Of a DNA stretch of 64,000 nt, positions 11,701-26,700 are shown piece by piece. The translations under genes and the position numbers were made by a program. A model generated the notes under the pieces. The model was not told where the DNA came from, did no database searches, and saw nothing but the letters and a program-made list of their open reading frames with translations. Each line of letters opens with the position of its first letter. Position 1 is the stretch's first letter. Source of the DNA: Nectonema munidae (lineage: Eukaryota > Nematomorpha > Nectonematoida > Nectonematidae); contig JAUIRK010001060.1 of the NCBI GenBank assembly GCA_030549495.1, positions 124,001-188,000 on the forward strand, read 5' to 3'.

Positions 11701-14700
11701 GGTTACACGATTGAAAAAAGAGAGGGCAGGGGGAATATAAATTGTGAATCTTCTCAACAGGCAAGTGTAAAACCATAAAAGTTTTATAATACTAAAAATA
11801 TAGCGTATTTCGATTCCAACGCGACACTTGTAGACATTTCAAAATATTACCGACGCATCCTTGCTTTATAACTTTAAAAGATTATTTTTTTATTTTATTT
11901 TTGAGATGATTTATTTCTAGTCAAATTTATGGTATAAAGAAAGCTACTCAAACCTACATGTATTAATTATATTGAAATTAGTATAATAGTAAAAACATTA
12001 AAGATGTTTAGAAATCGATTTTTCATGCCTTTTGAATAACACAAGGATCTTTACCAAGTTGTCTGGCCATTTTTATTGTATCAATTCAAACATGGTGGAA
12101 ATTTATTATCAAAAAGTATCTTATTATAGTCTTTTTCAAAATTCTTTTTCGATTTCCTTTACTTTTTTATTTGGGCTTTTTAAATTTTTTCTTACAAATT
12201 AACATTTGTTCGGTTGAATCATAAAATATTCCAAACTTTATATCAAAATATTTCTTTTGTGTCTGTGATATTATCACTCTATTTTGAAGCATCTTTAGAA
12301 ACAAAACTAGAATCAAGAACTTGAAAATTCAGAAAAAAAAACTATTTCGTCTTCGTGATCCACTTATAAAAATTAAATTTCTCATTTAGTATCTCTAAAT
12401 CAACATCCTCCAGTTCGTTAAAAATAGCATCCAACAAACTTTTTTTCGGGAACAGATTTTTCCCATTGAATTTAATAACTTTACAAAAATTTGAAAATGA
12501 AGTTTTTCTTTTCATCATAATATGTGCTTGTCGAAATAAATAAACAAGGAAAAGCAAAAAACCAATAACTAAGACAAGTAGGAATAAAGAAAGGAAACAA
12601 GATTTTTATAGAATGTCAAATATTTCATCTATCCATGAGTGTAATAGTCAAATGTAATTAAATTGTGAATTAAAGGTATAGAAAAGGAAAATGTCAGTTG
12701 TCTAAAATGTATACAGAAAACTCATTTCCAGTTTTTTTATCATTCATTTCATTCAAGAAGAAGAACTTCAATTAATTTTTGCTCTAAATTTTCGGCTACA
12801 CCGCTGTTTTGGAGATTTAAGTATTTCAGTTTATCGGTGTCTAATGTCAATATGTATATGTCTAGAATATTTTGTGCCAGACGTCTATTAATACCAATAA
12901 ATAGGAAAGTTTGTGTCAGTAATGTCGAAAAATGTATATGTAAATGTATATATGTACGATTGCGCCAACACTAAACCTAACCCGACCCTAAAATTCTACA
13001 CTAATCCTAAGCCCGAAAATAGATTTTCAAAATTTTAACATTAAGGCCCATTTAGAGATTGGTTGAGCACATGTCAATCAAGTATTACGCAAATTGAGGA
13101 ATAAATTTGAATAGTCAAAATCAGCGGTAGAATGTAATTTTCTATATTAAACCTGATATTGTATATCAAGGCTCAGAAGACTCCGGTTTAAGAATTTTAA
13201 GGGTTTGAATATACCTCGTGTACAATTGTATCTTTGATATTCAATCGGATATATATATATAGAGTAGACTTGAGCAATATTTTGCAAAACAAAACGTGAA
13301 AGTTATCAACAAGTTAGCTTTCTTCAAACACCATTTCCTTTTCCAGACCAAGCCTTTAGTTTTAATCCTCTTTCAGAGTGAAGAAAGTGTTTTTGAGACT
13401 ACTGAAATGTACTTTCTCTGGTAGTAAAGTTCTTAATAGTGCAAAAAGGTTTTTTGCATTGAGGACAGTGATCAATCCAAGGAGATGCATCCCGCATACA
13501 ATTCAAAGATACAAAATTTGAGCAAGAAACAATGTATTGTAAATAAGTATAAAATAAAGCAGATAAAAAATCTAAGATTTTCATTTTATTGCATTGTGAA
13601 TGCTTTAAGTATGAATATTCTGTCACTTTTTTGCAAACATAATTCTTATTCAGCTTTTGTAACACATAATAAAAACAACTAAATTATATGTCTAATAAGC
13701 ATCGACACAATTTTTGGAATCCATGCCACCAATTTCTTTATATCCTCTAAAAGTTGTACATAAAACATAATTTCCAATTTTCCCCTTAAATTACTTTCCA
13801 CTTTTTAAAAAAATTCAAAAATAAAAAAAAAAAAAAGGGGAAAAAAAAAAAGAAATTTAACCGTAAATATTTAAAAAAAATTTAAAAAAGGTGGCCAAAA
13901 AAAAGATATAAAAATTGTGAAAGTTATTAAAAAAAATGTAAAAAAAATATATCTTTTCGCTATATATCTAAGTTAACCAAAAATTTCTAGATCCATCTCT
14001 GGGCGAGATCAGAAAGTGTTAGAATACAAGTGAGAAGTTTCAAGGAGCTTGATGGTATTCTAAAAGCTAAAGACCTTCCAATAGGTCTGAAATACAAAAA
14101 TTTATGAAAGTTGTGTAGGTCCAATGCTTTTGTATGAATGCTAATATTGGTCTTTGCTCAAAAAAGATGAAAACAGAGTGATAAATAAAGAAAAAAAGAT
14201 GTTGTGAACAATCTCAAGAAATTACTGTAAAGATATTAACCCATTCACGTCCAATGTTCCTATTTTGGAACATAAGTAATTTCATCTTCGTCTGCTTTTT
14301 TAAATGATTTTGAATATAAATCGTCTGGGTTTTTTAGATATCGTCTGCTTTGTTTGGTCTTAAATGGGTTAACTTGTCCGTTCTGTGTGGGTTAGAAGAG
14401 AGCAACCAAAGAAGACGCGGAGAGAATTTGATAAATTTGAACTTAAATATCAAGATGTGCAAAGATAGAATTTTACGGAGAAAGCTACCGAACACTCGAC
14501 GCATTTGAGGGACGTCTACCTTAGATAAAGAATCTCTCTTGTTTCTTCTAGTTATTGGAAAAATAAACTTCTGTTTTTATCCAGTTGATAAAAGTAAAAA
14601 GTATGTTTTTGCTCATTCATCAAATTTCTTTCATTATTTTTAAATTAGGGAATTAGTTATTTGGAAAGTCATTATGAAAAATACTTGGTTAATTTGGTGG

Positions 14701-17700
14701 TGGATGAATATTAGAAATGGGAGGAGTAAGGTTACAAAGTTTTTTTATCACCGGTCAAATCTCCTATCTTACAATTATTAGCCGGGCACAAATTACCTAC
14801 GCACAGTACAATCATCCCTTATAAAATTTATTGTAGTTTTGACATTTTACTATATAAATAGCTCGATTTTAAATTTTTTTGACAATCTGTCCCAAACTAG
14901 TTCTAACTTTAAAAAAAATAATTTTCTTTTTTTTAGAATTAATAACTGGACAATAACAGAACCTACTGGAAAAAAAGCTTGTTATATAAAAGATGGGCGC
15001 GCATACATACCTTTAAGACATCTCTTCAGATATTTGGGATACACGACTTGAATGAAGCCGTTTTCTTGCAACATGGATTCGGCAGGGTGCGTGTATGCAT
15101 TCACTGTCTTGACGTCGAATTCTTCTGCTACTTCTTCAAAGTCTTGATCTTGACTTCCTTTGTTTTTCACCATCATCCAACCGACATGCTTTTCAAGTGG
15201 AGGATTTGTATTGTACTTTGTTTTATGCTTGCTTGGTGATATTGTCTAGTCAAAAGTAGAAATAAGTACTAAATAGTCTTTAAACTTAGGCCGTTTTTAC
15301 TGTTGGAAAAGTGGAATTATATCCATCGGTCAAAAATGGCATTACAATTGAATTCAGATATAAAGCAATATACAGGTGAGCGTGTACCCATCACATCTTG
15401 AAAAAACCTATCTATTTATATTTCTATACAAGTAAAGTGCTGGAGGCGCATTTGTTTAAAGCAAAAGAGTACAGTTTCAAACAAATTTATTTTTAAGTGA
15501 CACGCATTTTCGACACCTCGGTCTTTATCAATTTAGTGGTAGAAGTTTTTAAATAAAAAATTTAAATAAGAAATTAAAAACTTCTACTACATTAAGTATT
15601 TTAACATGATAAAGACTCAGGGAGTCAAAATTCGTTAAAACTGTACTTTTTTGTTTTATTCATATTTCCCTTCATTTTTTATTCTCAATAATGATTAAGC
15701 AACAAGAAGTGTAACTAACTAAAGAAGGGATATATTTTTTTAATTAATGCGCAAACTGGACTTGTCAAATTGGCATTGTACCGTATAAGATAAGGTTTCT
15801 TTATAGAGATTCTGGGTTCATAAGTAAAGTAACGTTCTTTGATTTTTTAATTGTAAAGACAATAATGTTTTGGATTATTTGAATGGCAGATGGTTGAAAA
15901 AGAGTTTCACTTCGAAAATTTGCATTAATATAAAATAAATTCAATGCAATTTCTATTTTAACTTTAAGTTAAGTTTATGACAACTCCCCACTTTCAACTA
16001 TCGAAGATGAGAATAAGGATAAGCTCTTATCCTTAATGAAATGTTTTTCTTAAGCGCCAACTGTCCAAAAGAACGAATAAGAACAAACGTCTAAATCTAC
16101 CTTTTTAAAGCCTAGTAGATGGGAGGTTCTAGAGGTGAAAGGGAATAGCGTGATAACGTCTAGAATAACCTTGTTTAGCTTAGAAGCCTAGGTGTTCTAG
16201 AGAAAATAACTTTGATTCGAAATTACTACTGCCTTGAGTTTTAAAATCTTGGTTGGGTTGGACTAAAAGTTTGTAAGCCTGATATAAAAAATGAGCAGAG
16301 CAGAAAGAGGATACTAAAACAAGGCTTTATTTAAATGCGATGATCCAAATCAAGAATGAGCAGAGTACACCCTAAAATACCCTGTGAACGTTCCTGATCG
16401 CAAGTGGGAATAAATGCGAGGGAAAGAGAAGGTGAGAAGGCAACTATGACGGCTGGGAGTCAGAAAGAAGAGTTCCCCTTGAATATATCTTCCGGAACAA
16501 GAAAAATCGTCCCGAAAAGAATCTACCATCAAAAAAAGGTACAAATCTTGACATTATTGTCTGGGAAATATGAATAATAATATTCTTTCACAATAAATGA
16601 AAGCTTGAAAGTCTTTACGAGTTGAAAAATTCAAATCAGTGTTTATTACAAATGGCTTCAATTCCTCTGATTTTAAAACATTGATACTTTTTATTTTATA
16701 TAAGTTTCCATTTTAAATTTGTGAAATAAAACAACGAGAAAAGATTTATTTAAAAACGAGTTAAATCGAATATTTTTTTACTTCTGGTTAAAAATATGAG
16801 AAAAAGGAATGAAGAGGGTTTTAGGAAATAATCACAATAATCAAAACTCTTGTATCTTTACTTCAATTACGATTTCACACACACAAGTCTTGTTATCTCT
16901 ACCGAAAATTTTTAGTAATATAAATCTAGTACGAACAATCACATTGAAATCTGGGCCCGTTGATTCCAATCCTTGTGTGCAACATCGCATCCCACATTTT
17001 GAAAGTTCATTGACACAAAGAAGAGCAATCAGTGAATAGGGTAGAGATACTTCTGTTTGGTATTCCTTTTCTTTTGGTGGTCTCGTCTTTTTTCTCATTG
17101 CATATATATATAATATGTATGTGTAAATATATAGACATGTGCATATTTGTGCGTAAATTGAAGCTTGGAAGTGTTATAAAAATACAAGATTTAATTGTGA
17201 GTCTTGAAAAATATATATTTGCATGTCGGCTTTACAATGTTACAACTCTGACTCTGACTTCGACTCCCACTCTATTTATGATACCTCCTCTAACTCCGAC
17301 TCCTTAACACTTTAGTTTAACACTTATACACACAGAAATACAAAGAATGTTCAAAGAAAATCAGTTATATGACAATTACTGCTCTTTTATTTTGGAGTTA
17401 AAAACTGAAAATCATAAAAATTAAAAATAAGAAGCTTACTTTTAGCAAAATTTAACGGGCGAAAACGTTGCAAGTTGAAAATCGAAATAGCGGAAGTTTT
17501 CACGAAAAAATGAATGCCAAAACAATTCAAGAATTATAAGATTGAATTAAATGACGAACTTGTGTGAGAGAGAAAATGTATGCTCAACACTTGGTGAAGG
17601 ATTTTTCATTACATCATCAACACTTGGTAACGGATTTTTCATTATATCATTAACATTTGGTAAGAAAACTTAGCATCATTCATGTCATTGCTAGCAACTA

Positions 17701-20700
17701 GCAAGTTTTTGCTATTATGCTTCATTACATTACATCAAAACAGTAAACGTTTGAAAAGATTTTGAAGTTGAATCAAATGAATTTTTGGAGTTGGAAAAAG
17801 TCTGAAAAAGAAACTTCGACTCCTTGTTTTCAAAAATAAAAATCCGACTGCTACTCATACTTTAAGATAAAATCGCCGACTCCGACTCCGCGGCCCTGGT
17901 TACAACACATGATTTCGCGTTCTGCCTTACAGATGAAAATAGGGACTGTACCTTTAATTTTGGACTATAAAATATTTTTACCCCACTTTGAGCCAATGTT
18001 CCATTTTACAAGACCTAAAAACTCAAAAAAACACTTTTTGACGTTTTCAGTTTATTAAGAATGCCAGTTGGTTCAAACTGGGTAAAAAGAATTGTTTTCA
18101 TCAGAATAATGAGGCAGAAAAAGCGCTTTGATCAAAAACTCACAAAAAAATTTTTAGAGGAAGGGAATTTTTCGCAAGAACTAATCTTATGTCGACTCAG
18201 AATAAAAGAAAGAAATTAAGACTGAGAATTGTTATGTGTAAGCTTTATAATGTAAGGCAAATAAAATGATTGAAGGGATAGAAAAGAGGAAGGGGTGGAG
18301 CTTAGCAAAAGGGTAAATGAAAATGTCATAAATAAAATTTGGAATAAGAGTTTACTCTTTTTGTGTTTAAGGTATCTGCGCGAGCCATAGAGCAAATTTT
18401 AAGGCTGACAGGAAAAGTTTTAACAACGGGATAGAAGCGCTGAACATCAACTTCGTTCAAGTCATTTCCATTTCGAGAACAATTCTCTTTCTCCTCATCA
18501 TCATCGGCATCCTCTTGGTTGTCATCATGATCACTGATAAAATCGTATATTGATTCATGGGTAAAGGCAGGAATATCACACGGCTCAGTATTACAGCACG
18601 ATCTTTTGTTTTCTATGGTAGAAATAAAAACATGAAGAAGTGTGGCAAAAGTAGTGAAAGGTAGTATGAATCTTGGTGTAGGGAACACGTTCATCATAAA
18701 GTTTCCAACTTTAAACGGAGCAATTCTAACGAAAATCACAAAAGGATAGGCAAGGTGTAAAGATCAGTTGGGTGTTTTCAGCAAGAAGGTGAAATTACCC
18801 AACTTGCGCTGAACTATGAGTAAAGAAGACTTGATGGTAGAATCGAATAGAGGATTTTGTAATATTGAGGCAAAGAACTTAAATTTTTGTATTAGGAAGA
18901 TTCCCATTGACAGCTTCAATATTTTCTCGGTTTTGGAATGATACCTGTTTTTGAAAGTTGTATTTAAAAAAAGTTCTTTTAAACATTCTCAATTTTAGTA
19001 AACTATTTTCACTTCTTTGTGTAATGAACAATTTATTGACTCTTTATTTGAATCTACAATTATTCTTTGCTAATCTTTTAATTCATGAAATAATAGATAG
19101 ATACTTTTTTATAAAAATAAATAACGCTAGATGACTGTTTTAAAACACAGTTCTGGTAGTAGCATTAATTTCAATATCTTTAATATAATTATGAGAAAAT
19201 AGATTTGTTAAGTGGTTCTTAAGTTAGGGTTCACGGACCCCTGAGGACTCGATGGGTGAGTCTCAGGGGGTCCGTAAACATTTTTCATTTTTGTAAAACA
19301 TGAGTGAAAATAATCAAACAATTTGAAGTTTTAAAAGCTAACTTTTAAAGTTTGAATAAATAGCAAATTAAAGGTGATGGCGTGGAACCGCTCTGTCAGA
19401 AACTGGTGGAGTTCACAATTAAGCAAGAAATTGTGACTTTCTCGGCCACTCAGGATGAGATATATGTGGATAATTAAATAGCGGTCAACGATCAGTGGGG
19501 GTCTGCCAGTGGTGTTGAAATCTGGGGCACCTTCCCAAAGTGGTATGGTAACGAAGGGATAGCCTGCGCGATTACCTCTTAGTACAGTATAACGAAGGAT
19601 GTGATGTCAAAAGCCTGCATTCAGGCTTATATGCAGGATGCGAATTGGGTGAATACTAGGCAGATTGATGGCGTGTTGAGCGCTGAAATAAATATTCCAT
19701 ACACTATATGCCTGAAATTCGTGGCAAAGAATGCTATTATCAGTGGAGCTCACCGCCAAGCTATCTCTCCCGACTATATAATTCAGTGGAATCAGCCTAC
19801 AGCGGTTGAATAGCTGAATATGTAATGGGGGATGAAAATAACATCGTGGCACAGTTACAAGATGATATTGAGCAAAGGGGGATTGTAGTCTTAGCTAGGG
19901 ATTTTACAGCGAGCCAGGCTATGCCTGAGATAAATGATGTTGAAAAAGACCGCGGACAAACAAGATCTCGTATAATTAAAGAAAAATTATTTATTAGAAT
20001 TGAAGATCGAAGAAACAAAAGACTTGCATCACTTTTACGTTTTCTACAAAACCAAAGTTACACGAATCCCCGAGATTCTTTGTTAAAATACCTAACTTTT
20101 GAAGAAATCGTTCAATTTGGCGCTGATATTTCAAAAGTTTATATCCAAATTACTTTTCAAATACTGATTCTGAAGAAAAAGTTGCGATCTAAACTACATC
20201 ACTGCTAAAACTGATGACAAAAATAAATGTTCTCTTACTGAAAGCATGAACAGAGAAATTCAAACTTTTATGAAGTGTAATAAAAACGAGAATCATATTT
20301 CAATAGAGGAAAATCTTCATGATTTAAAGTTCAAAAAAAGCTATGGCTTACCAGAAGCCCTAGTTCTTCTGAAATCCGCATTAGATTCAATCAAGCCTTC
20401 TTCCTGCGAATGTGAAAGAAATTTTTCTCTAGTGAATGATTTTCTTTCAAAAAAAAAGGCAAAGCATTAAGAATGAAGGATTAAATGCCTTAGTTTTTTT
20501 GAAAAGTTTTTTTTTACATAAAAAGTCACTTTAATTATTTTCAATGTTTCAATAAAATTTTTTGTCTTTTTTGCGTATCAAAACTTAATTTTTCAATTTT
20601 ATAAATAAATATCATGAATTTTCATTTAAAAGCATATAATAGAAATAACTTTTTTTTAAATAAAAAATTAAATTCTAAAAACTTTGACCTTCCCGGGAAA

Positions 20701-23700
20701 ATTTTTTTATTCCCCATTCCGGGGAAAACAGAACCTCTAGTGCCTACCAACTGTCGAACGGGCAGTGATAGTTCACTGGGCGGCCCCGCGAGACTCAACC
20801 CTATTATGGCGTTGGATCAAGGTGGTGCCTCCTTTTAAAGCAGTCCTTACCTTGACTTATCATGAGAGGGCGTTGGGGCCATCTTGGCTCTGATAGGGGT
20901 CGGTGTGGGCATGGTCCTACACAAAAACAATCATGGGGGCGAAGACCTCAATATGATTGGCGGCACGCCGATGGGGCCTGGGCAGGGACTACAGCAGATA
21001 GGAATTTATATTAAAAAAATTAAGATAACAGTTAATACATTTTCTGACATCAGTTTTATCATTTTTTGTTAACCAGAAACTCTGACTTAGCGGTTTTCCT
21101 CCTGTCCATCGATAACTTGCTACGACACAAGGTGATCTTAACTCGCCACGCCTAGAACAATCAGTGTATCCCTCTTTTGATCTGTACTGTTCTGGAACAG
21201 ACAGACTGGCTATCAATTGCAATACAGGCGGTGGAACAGGGCATTTTCATCCTCCGATAATTCAACAGGAGTGCGAGGTGTCCCTCCCCTAATAGACGGG
21301 GGTTACTACACAACACTTGCCATATACCTACCCGGTGTGATCAGGGCATATTCTTGGAGCGAAGATGAGACACTAGCACCAGTTGTCATAGCACAGGCCT
21401 TTGTCGCCAGCAACTATTTGTTGCGGGTGGGCGGCCGGACCTGGAAGGAGGTCGTCTGGGTCGACAGATCCAACCACAGTGATCCAGTCTTACGGGAAGC
21501 TATTGGTAGTCGACCTTTTTGGAAACGTTGTTGCCCGTGGTTCGGAAGGAACTTCCCCTCAGAGAAAGCGCGCCGCTCGGGATAAAAGAAAGGCCAGCTC
21601 ACCACCAGCTTATCAAAATCCATAGCAGTGTGGAAACTACTAAATTATAGGAACTTTTTGTCCCTTGTAAGTGCTTTCATTAACTTCTTAAAGGGGTCCA
21701 TGACTAAATAAGGGTTAGAAATTGATCAATCTGAAGAAATCTATAGAAGTGTATTGAAGATAAGATTTAAAGCATTTTATTAAGGGAAGCAAATTGTTTA
21801 ATTGACACAAACGTAATTTAAGAATGCAAAGGAAAAGAAAACGTACTACCTTGGGCTATCACATATTTTTGAGATGTGAAAAAGTGGCTTGATTCTTGTT
21901 TCTGCTCATCATCGCCATCTACTTCATAAATGACATTATCTTCATCGAGTGGTGTTGATCTTAAAATAGCCGCTTCTTTTTGTGATATCAGAGAAAGTTT
22001 GCATTTTTGAGTACACTAAAAGGAATATAAATAAATCAGCAATTCATCAGAGTTATAGAGACCTTAAAGAAATGTAGATTTTGATTTATTTATTATTCTG
22101 ATTTAGAGCTACTACCTTCTAAAGCACATTGTGTTATCGCTCATCATATAGCCAGAAAAGATTAAATGAAATAAGATTCTTATTGGAGTCGAGTAATTTT
22201 TTCATAAAAAAATGTTGATTAGCAATAAAATATGAGGGTAAGTTTTTGAATATTTACAAAGAGTTATAAAAAAGTTATGAAAATTTTTAACTGAATCTTC
22301 AAATATTTTTGCATCTCTGAATTTGATAATTTGAACACATTTGTGAAACCCGGAGTAAAAGATTAAAATGCCACCCGTTAACACTAAGGACCATTGTGAC
22401 ACCAGCGTAACAAGAAATAAGTCAGAAGCGCGCATTCTCAAATTGGGAGAAGGGGGAACTTTTTTTTATTATATAATTTTCAAAATTTATTACAAAAGAA
22501 TTTTTGTACAATGAATACATCACCATTATTACCCGACATTATACTTGCACTGTAGGCTCTCAAATCCACCACAACTGCACAGATTTTATGAAGTCAAATT
22601 ACGTTGTTTGTAATTCCGATTGCACCACTACCTTCTAGATCAGTGGTTCTAAAACAGATGACTTAGAGTGTCGCTAAACAGTTGCATGGGGACCGAGAAG
22701 GGGGCACTCAGTGGATCGTTTTTTCGGTCATTTCCGATTTTTGCCAATGAGTCACATTTAAAAGAATAAATAATTCCGAAGTTAGTGAATAATTCTGATA
22801 AATAGTTCTGAAGTTGTAAAGTTGAAAGATATTTTACTGTCAAACGAAAACGTTAGAAGGCTAATAGGAGATGTCTGATGACATGTTAGACGTGGTTTTA
22901 TTGATTCGAAGTTTGATTTTAAATAGTTTTGCAATTCAGATTGATGAAACGATGGATGATACAAACTTATCTTTGAACATCCACAAAACACTTTGCGGTC
23001 TTTGTTGATGCTATCCCATCGCACTTCAAAAGCTACTACATCAACGAAATGGAGACTCTAATTAATCTTTGCAGCTACAAAGTTTCCCAAAGCAAGAATA
23101 TTTTCAGGTTCCATCACAGCCATAGCTAATCTGGGCAATGGAGTCTTGGAATCCAATATAAGTAACATAATCATTCATAGGTTTTTCAATAATTTCCAAA
23201 CCTCCAAATCTCTACAAGATTATCAGCATCGTTTATACCTACTCACCTAAATCCTGCAGGTACCCCGCCGAGAAGTGTGGCCGAGGAATACATATAAAAG
23301 CCAAGCACGCCGTACTTCTCTTCAAGTTATTTCTTCGCTCTGCTACATCTATTCCCACCCATCTACCCATGGACTGGATACAAATATTATATATCATTAC
23401 CAGAACGCTAAAATGGTCTGGTCTTGCCTACTGGCATAATGTAATTTTTTTATGCAGTTCGTTTAAAAGCAATCAACGACTCAGACAGAGTCTTCCCCCT
23501 CTCTCCCACAAGATAGAGAGAGAAAAAAAACACAAGTAGAACAACTGCAAGAGAAACATTTGACCAAGAGATAAATTTTTTACAGCATCCATTGGACTTT
23601 CCAAATGATATTGGAAATCTCCAAATATAATAGGTACCCAGTGCGCCAAACCATACCCGATGAGTTTGTTTTCAGATTTATGCAAAGAAAATGATTTTGA

Positions 23701-26700
23701 AAAACTCATGCTGGACTCAAACGCGAGGTAGCTTTCCAAAAGAAAAATTTCGTAGCGATACTATTAAAAGAAATCCAGCAATTTCTCCAAACTTAAAATG
23801 TGCTGATGTCTGTTTTCTTATTATCCTATCATTTTTAGTGAACACATTGGAATCTATGAATTAACCTCAACCTTGCGCTTCAAGGAAAAGAGTTCACAGT
23901 ACTCCATTGTTATAAAAAATTGTCAGCTTTTGAAATAAAGCTGAAATTGAGGCCCTTTTTGACAGGAAATTGTTTTATAGCTTTTCGAACATATTTCTTG
24001 CTAAAAATGAGATTTTTATTAATGAAGATGTCCTAGAGGCCATAAAACACTGTCTAGAATATTTTAGCAAAGAAATTTCTCTTTATTTTCCTAACCTACA
24101 AAAATTTAGAAATAATTAATATATCAAAAACCCTTTTATAATATAGATAGTAATTTTGTGTCAGAAGACTTCTTAATTCAAGAAGAGTTATAGTTTTGAT
24201 TAATGATTGAAGTGATGCAGATCTTGTTTTTTGTTTAATGTCTTATGCTAATGTTGAAAAAAGGGCTCTGAAAGTTCTGATTCGATTTTGCACTGGATAT
24301 GAGTGTGAGCAAGCGTTTTCCATGCTACCTGCCATTGAAAACAAATCGCGAAACAGATTGGAAGTGAGTATGATATAAAAGTTGCTTTGGCCAAAACAGC
24401 TAAATTTAGACAAACTGGTTTAGACAAAGCAGATGCCATCGATCCCATTGAGATTTGGATTATTCAGACAATTTTTGAGTAAACAATGATGTCAATTTAT
24501 TAGTACAGTGTTTATATGTTGATTTATTTTTTTTAAATGAGACCCCGAGCTATTAAAAAATTATAGTTAGACCGCATATGATAGATATACATATGAAAGA
24601 TCACCACTCATCAGATGTAATTAAGTCTTTATGCCTCCTTATCGCCATTTACCAGTTATTCAAACGGATGGTCACAGTCTACCTATATAGTCTATAAGGT
24701 ATGCTATACTCTAAACAAGTGAAGGTTTTATACCATGACTAAAAATTATCTCTTTTGTAAATCTTTAGGGGCGGAATTTTTGGTTGAACCGATTATATAT
24801 TTTGTGTTCGAAGGTAAACATGTCTTTGCCTTCTAAAGACCATATGGAAAGTGTTGTATTAGAAGACTCTTTGGTAATACAATCAGAGACTATCAGATGA
24901 AATATTGATTAGGAGCTAAAAGATTTTTCTCAGCCTCTCATCTCACTAATTGTCAACAAACCTGGTTCATATATATAGATTGATTATTCTGTATTGAGAT
25001 GCATTGTTGCTTAAAATTAAAATTTAAGCCAAATATATACTAACCCATTTTAATCAAGATTGCTTGAAATAGTTGGCAATGTTTTTACACTTTGCTAAAA
25101 AATTTTGAAGAAAACTTGCTACAAACCTTAAATTTATATAAATTACCTATACCAATCCCTAAGTAAAATTAGCTATACCAATCCCTAAGAAACAGATGCT
25201 CATAGTCTACCTGTATAGTCTATTAGATATGTTATACTCTAACCAAGTGAAGGTTTTATACCATGACTAAAAATGATCTCTTTTGTAAATCTTTAGGGGC
25301 GGAATTTTTGGTTGAACCGATTATATATTTTGTGTTCGAAGGTAAACATGCCTTTGCCTTCTAAAGACCATATGGAAAGTGTTGTATTAGAATTGGTATT
25401 ACAACCAGAACTCATTTATCCGACAACCCCACTATCCGATGCAATATTGATTAGGAGCTAAAAGTTGATATTAAAATGTACTGATTATCTGTACTGATAT
25501 GGGTCTATGAATTGACAGGTATGTAGTCGTGAATTTAAATTTGGCCATTTTAGATAGAAATTGAAGTTTAAAATTTTTTGAAGAAAATTTGCAACAAACT
25601 TTAAATTTAGATAAATTAGCTATTCCAATCTCTAAGTTATACACTAAAAATTACATGAAATTGAAATTATTTGTACAAAGTTTTATTAACAAAAATTTTA
25701 AGCAAAATGTAAAAACATTGACAACTATTCAAAGCAATCTTGATTAAAAAACTTAAACATTAAATAAAACGAATATCTAAGGATAAAAATGCTATATATT
25801 TGATTTCTAGAGTAAGACTTGATTGTATAAATTAGCCCCCCTTATTTTAATGGGACCGGGAATATAATAAAGTGTATACATTTATATATTTCAAGGGAGT
25901 TTCGGAGGGGCAAAATAAATCCCAAGGGGATTGGTTACTGTAATTAATAGGGATAAACATTTTAATCTTTAAATTATAGAGTTCTTATATGTGCTATAAA
26001 AAATATTGGGCTTGCTCAAAAATACATGAGCTCTTATTCAAATGGAATAGAAGACTTGGTTGTTTAAATAATATTTAAACTACAATTTTTAAATAATCTA
26101 TTGTTTAACTCTCTGTTACTTTAATCAATAGGAATAAAAGTTATAAGATTCAAATTATAGAATAGTTTTTCGAAATTTGATTCAAAAAAGAGAAATAAAT
26201 ATGAGGAGATTTTACTAGAATTTACAATATTCACATAATAAAAAAAATTATTAATATTTTATTTTTTATAAAATAAAGTTTTGTATTTAATCCACACAAC
26301 CTTCAATGATAAATACTGTAGTAGCATTTTCCAAGTTACTTATATCGGTGAAAAGGAAAAAAAGTAATTTACTCTCTTTTGAATGGAGTTGCTGTTTAAA
26401 AAATTTTCATAACAAAAAATGCCATCATTGATCATATTAAAGGTTTTTTTGAAATTGGACTTGAAAGAATTTTTATTGGAGCTTGAATCACAGATTCCAT
26501 TGTAGATGGAGCGAACATCAGCTAAAAAAAACATTGTGAATACATTTTAGGTACTTTAGTTTTCATCTATATTAATTTAATATATACGCATAGTGGAATG
26601 AAATGTAATTTATAGTTTTTCAGATAAGCGAAGAAAATAATACGGTTATTTTGGGTGATTATGACAATGTTTTGAACAGATTCGTCGGTAAGATCACGAT

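Larger units (their letters stand above)
19211..21725. mobile_element. hAT-type element (Charlie-like ends) with nested inserts
   Basis: The left end 'agtggttcttaagttagggt' followed by 'ggacccct' and the right end, whose reverse complement has 'ttctaaccc' and 'catggacccct', resemble the terminal repeats of hAT Charlie elements. Between them lie a GC-rich foreign block, a piece of another hAT transposase and more GC-rich sequence. The target duplication could not be settled. Confidence 0.55.

Noticed and set aside
12965-13020. 'aacactaaacctaacccgac' and a similar stretch at 6,130-6,170 as telomere-like repeat
   Set aside because: Too short and irregular, with no fixed repeat unit. More likely part of an old dispersed repeat.
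16841-17098. 85-codon minus-strand frame as a LARP1 exon
   Set aside because: The exons at 18,356 and 15,245 join in phase without it, and it shows no LARP1 similarity.
21217-21625. Overlapping plus-strand frames as intact genes
   Set aside because: They belong to the broken GC-rich fossil block, have no recognised family, and lack splice or promoter context.
23265-23470. Solo LTR
   Set aside because: A TATA-like box and shifted composition are present, but no TG...CA ends or target duplication could be shown.
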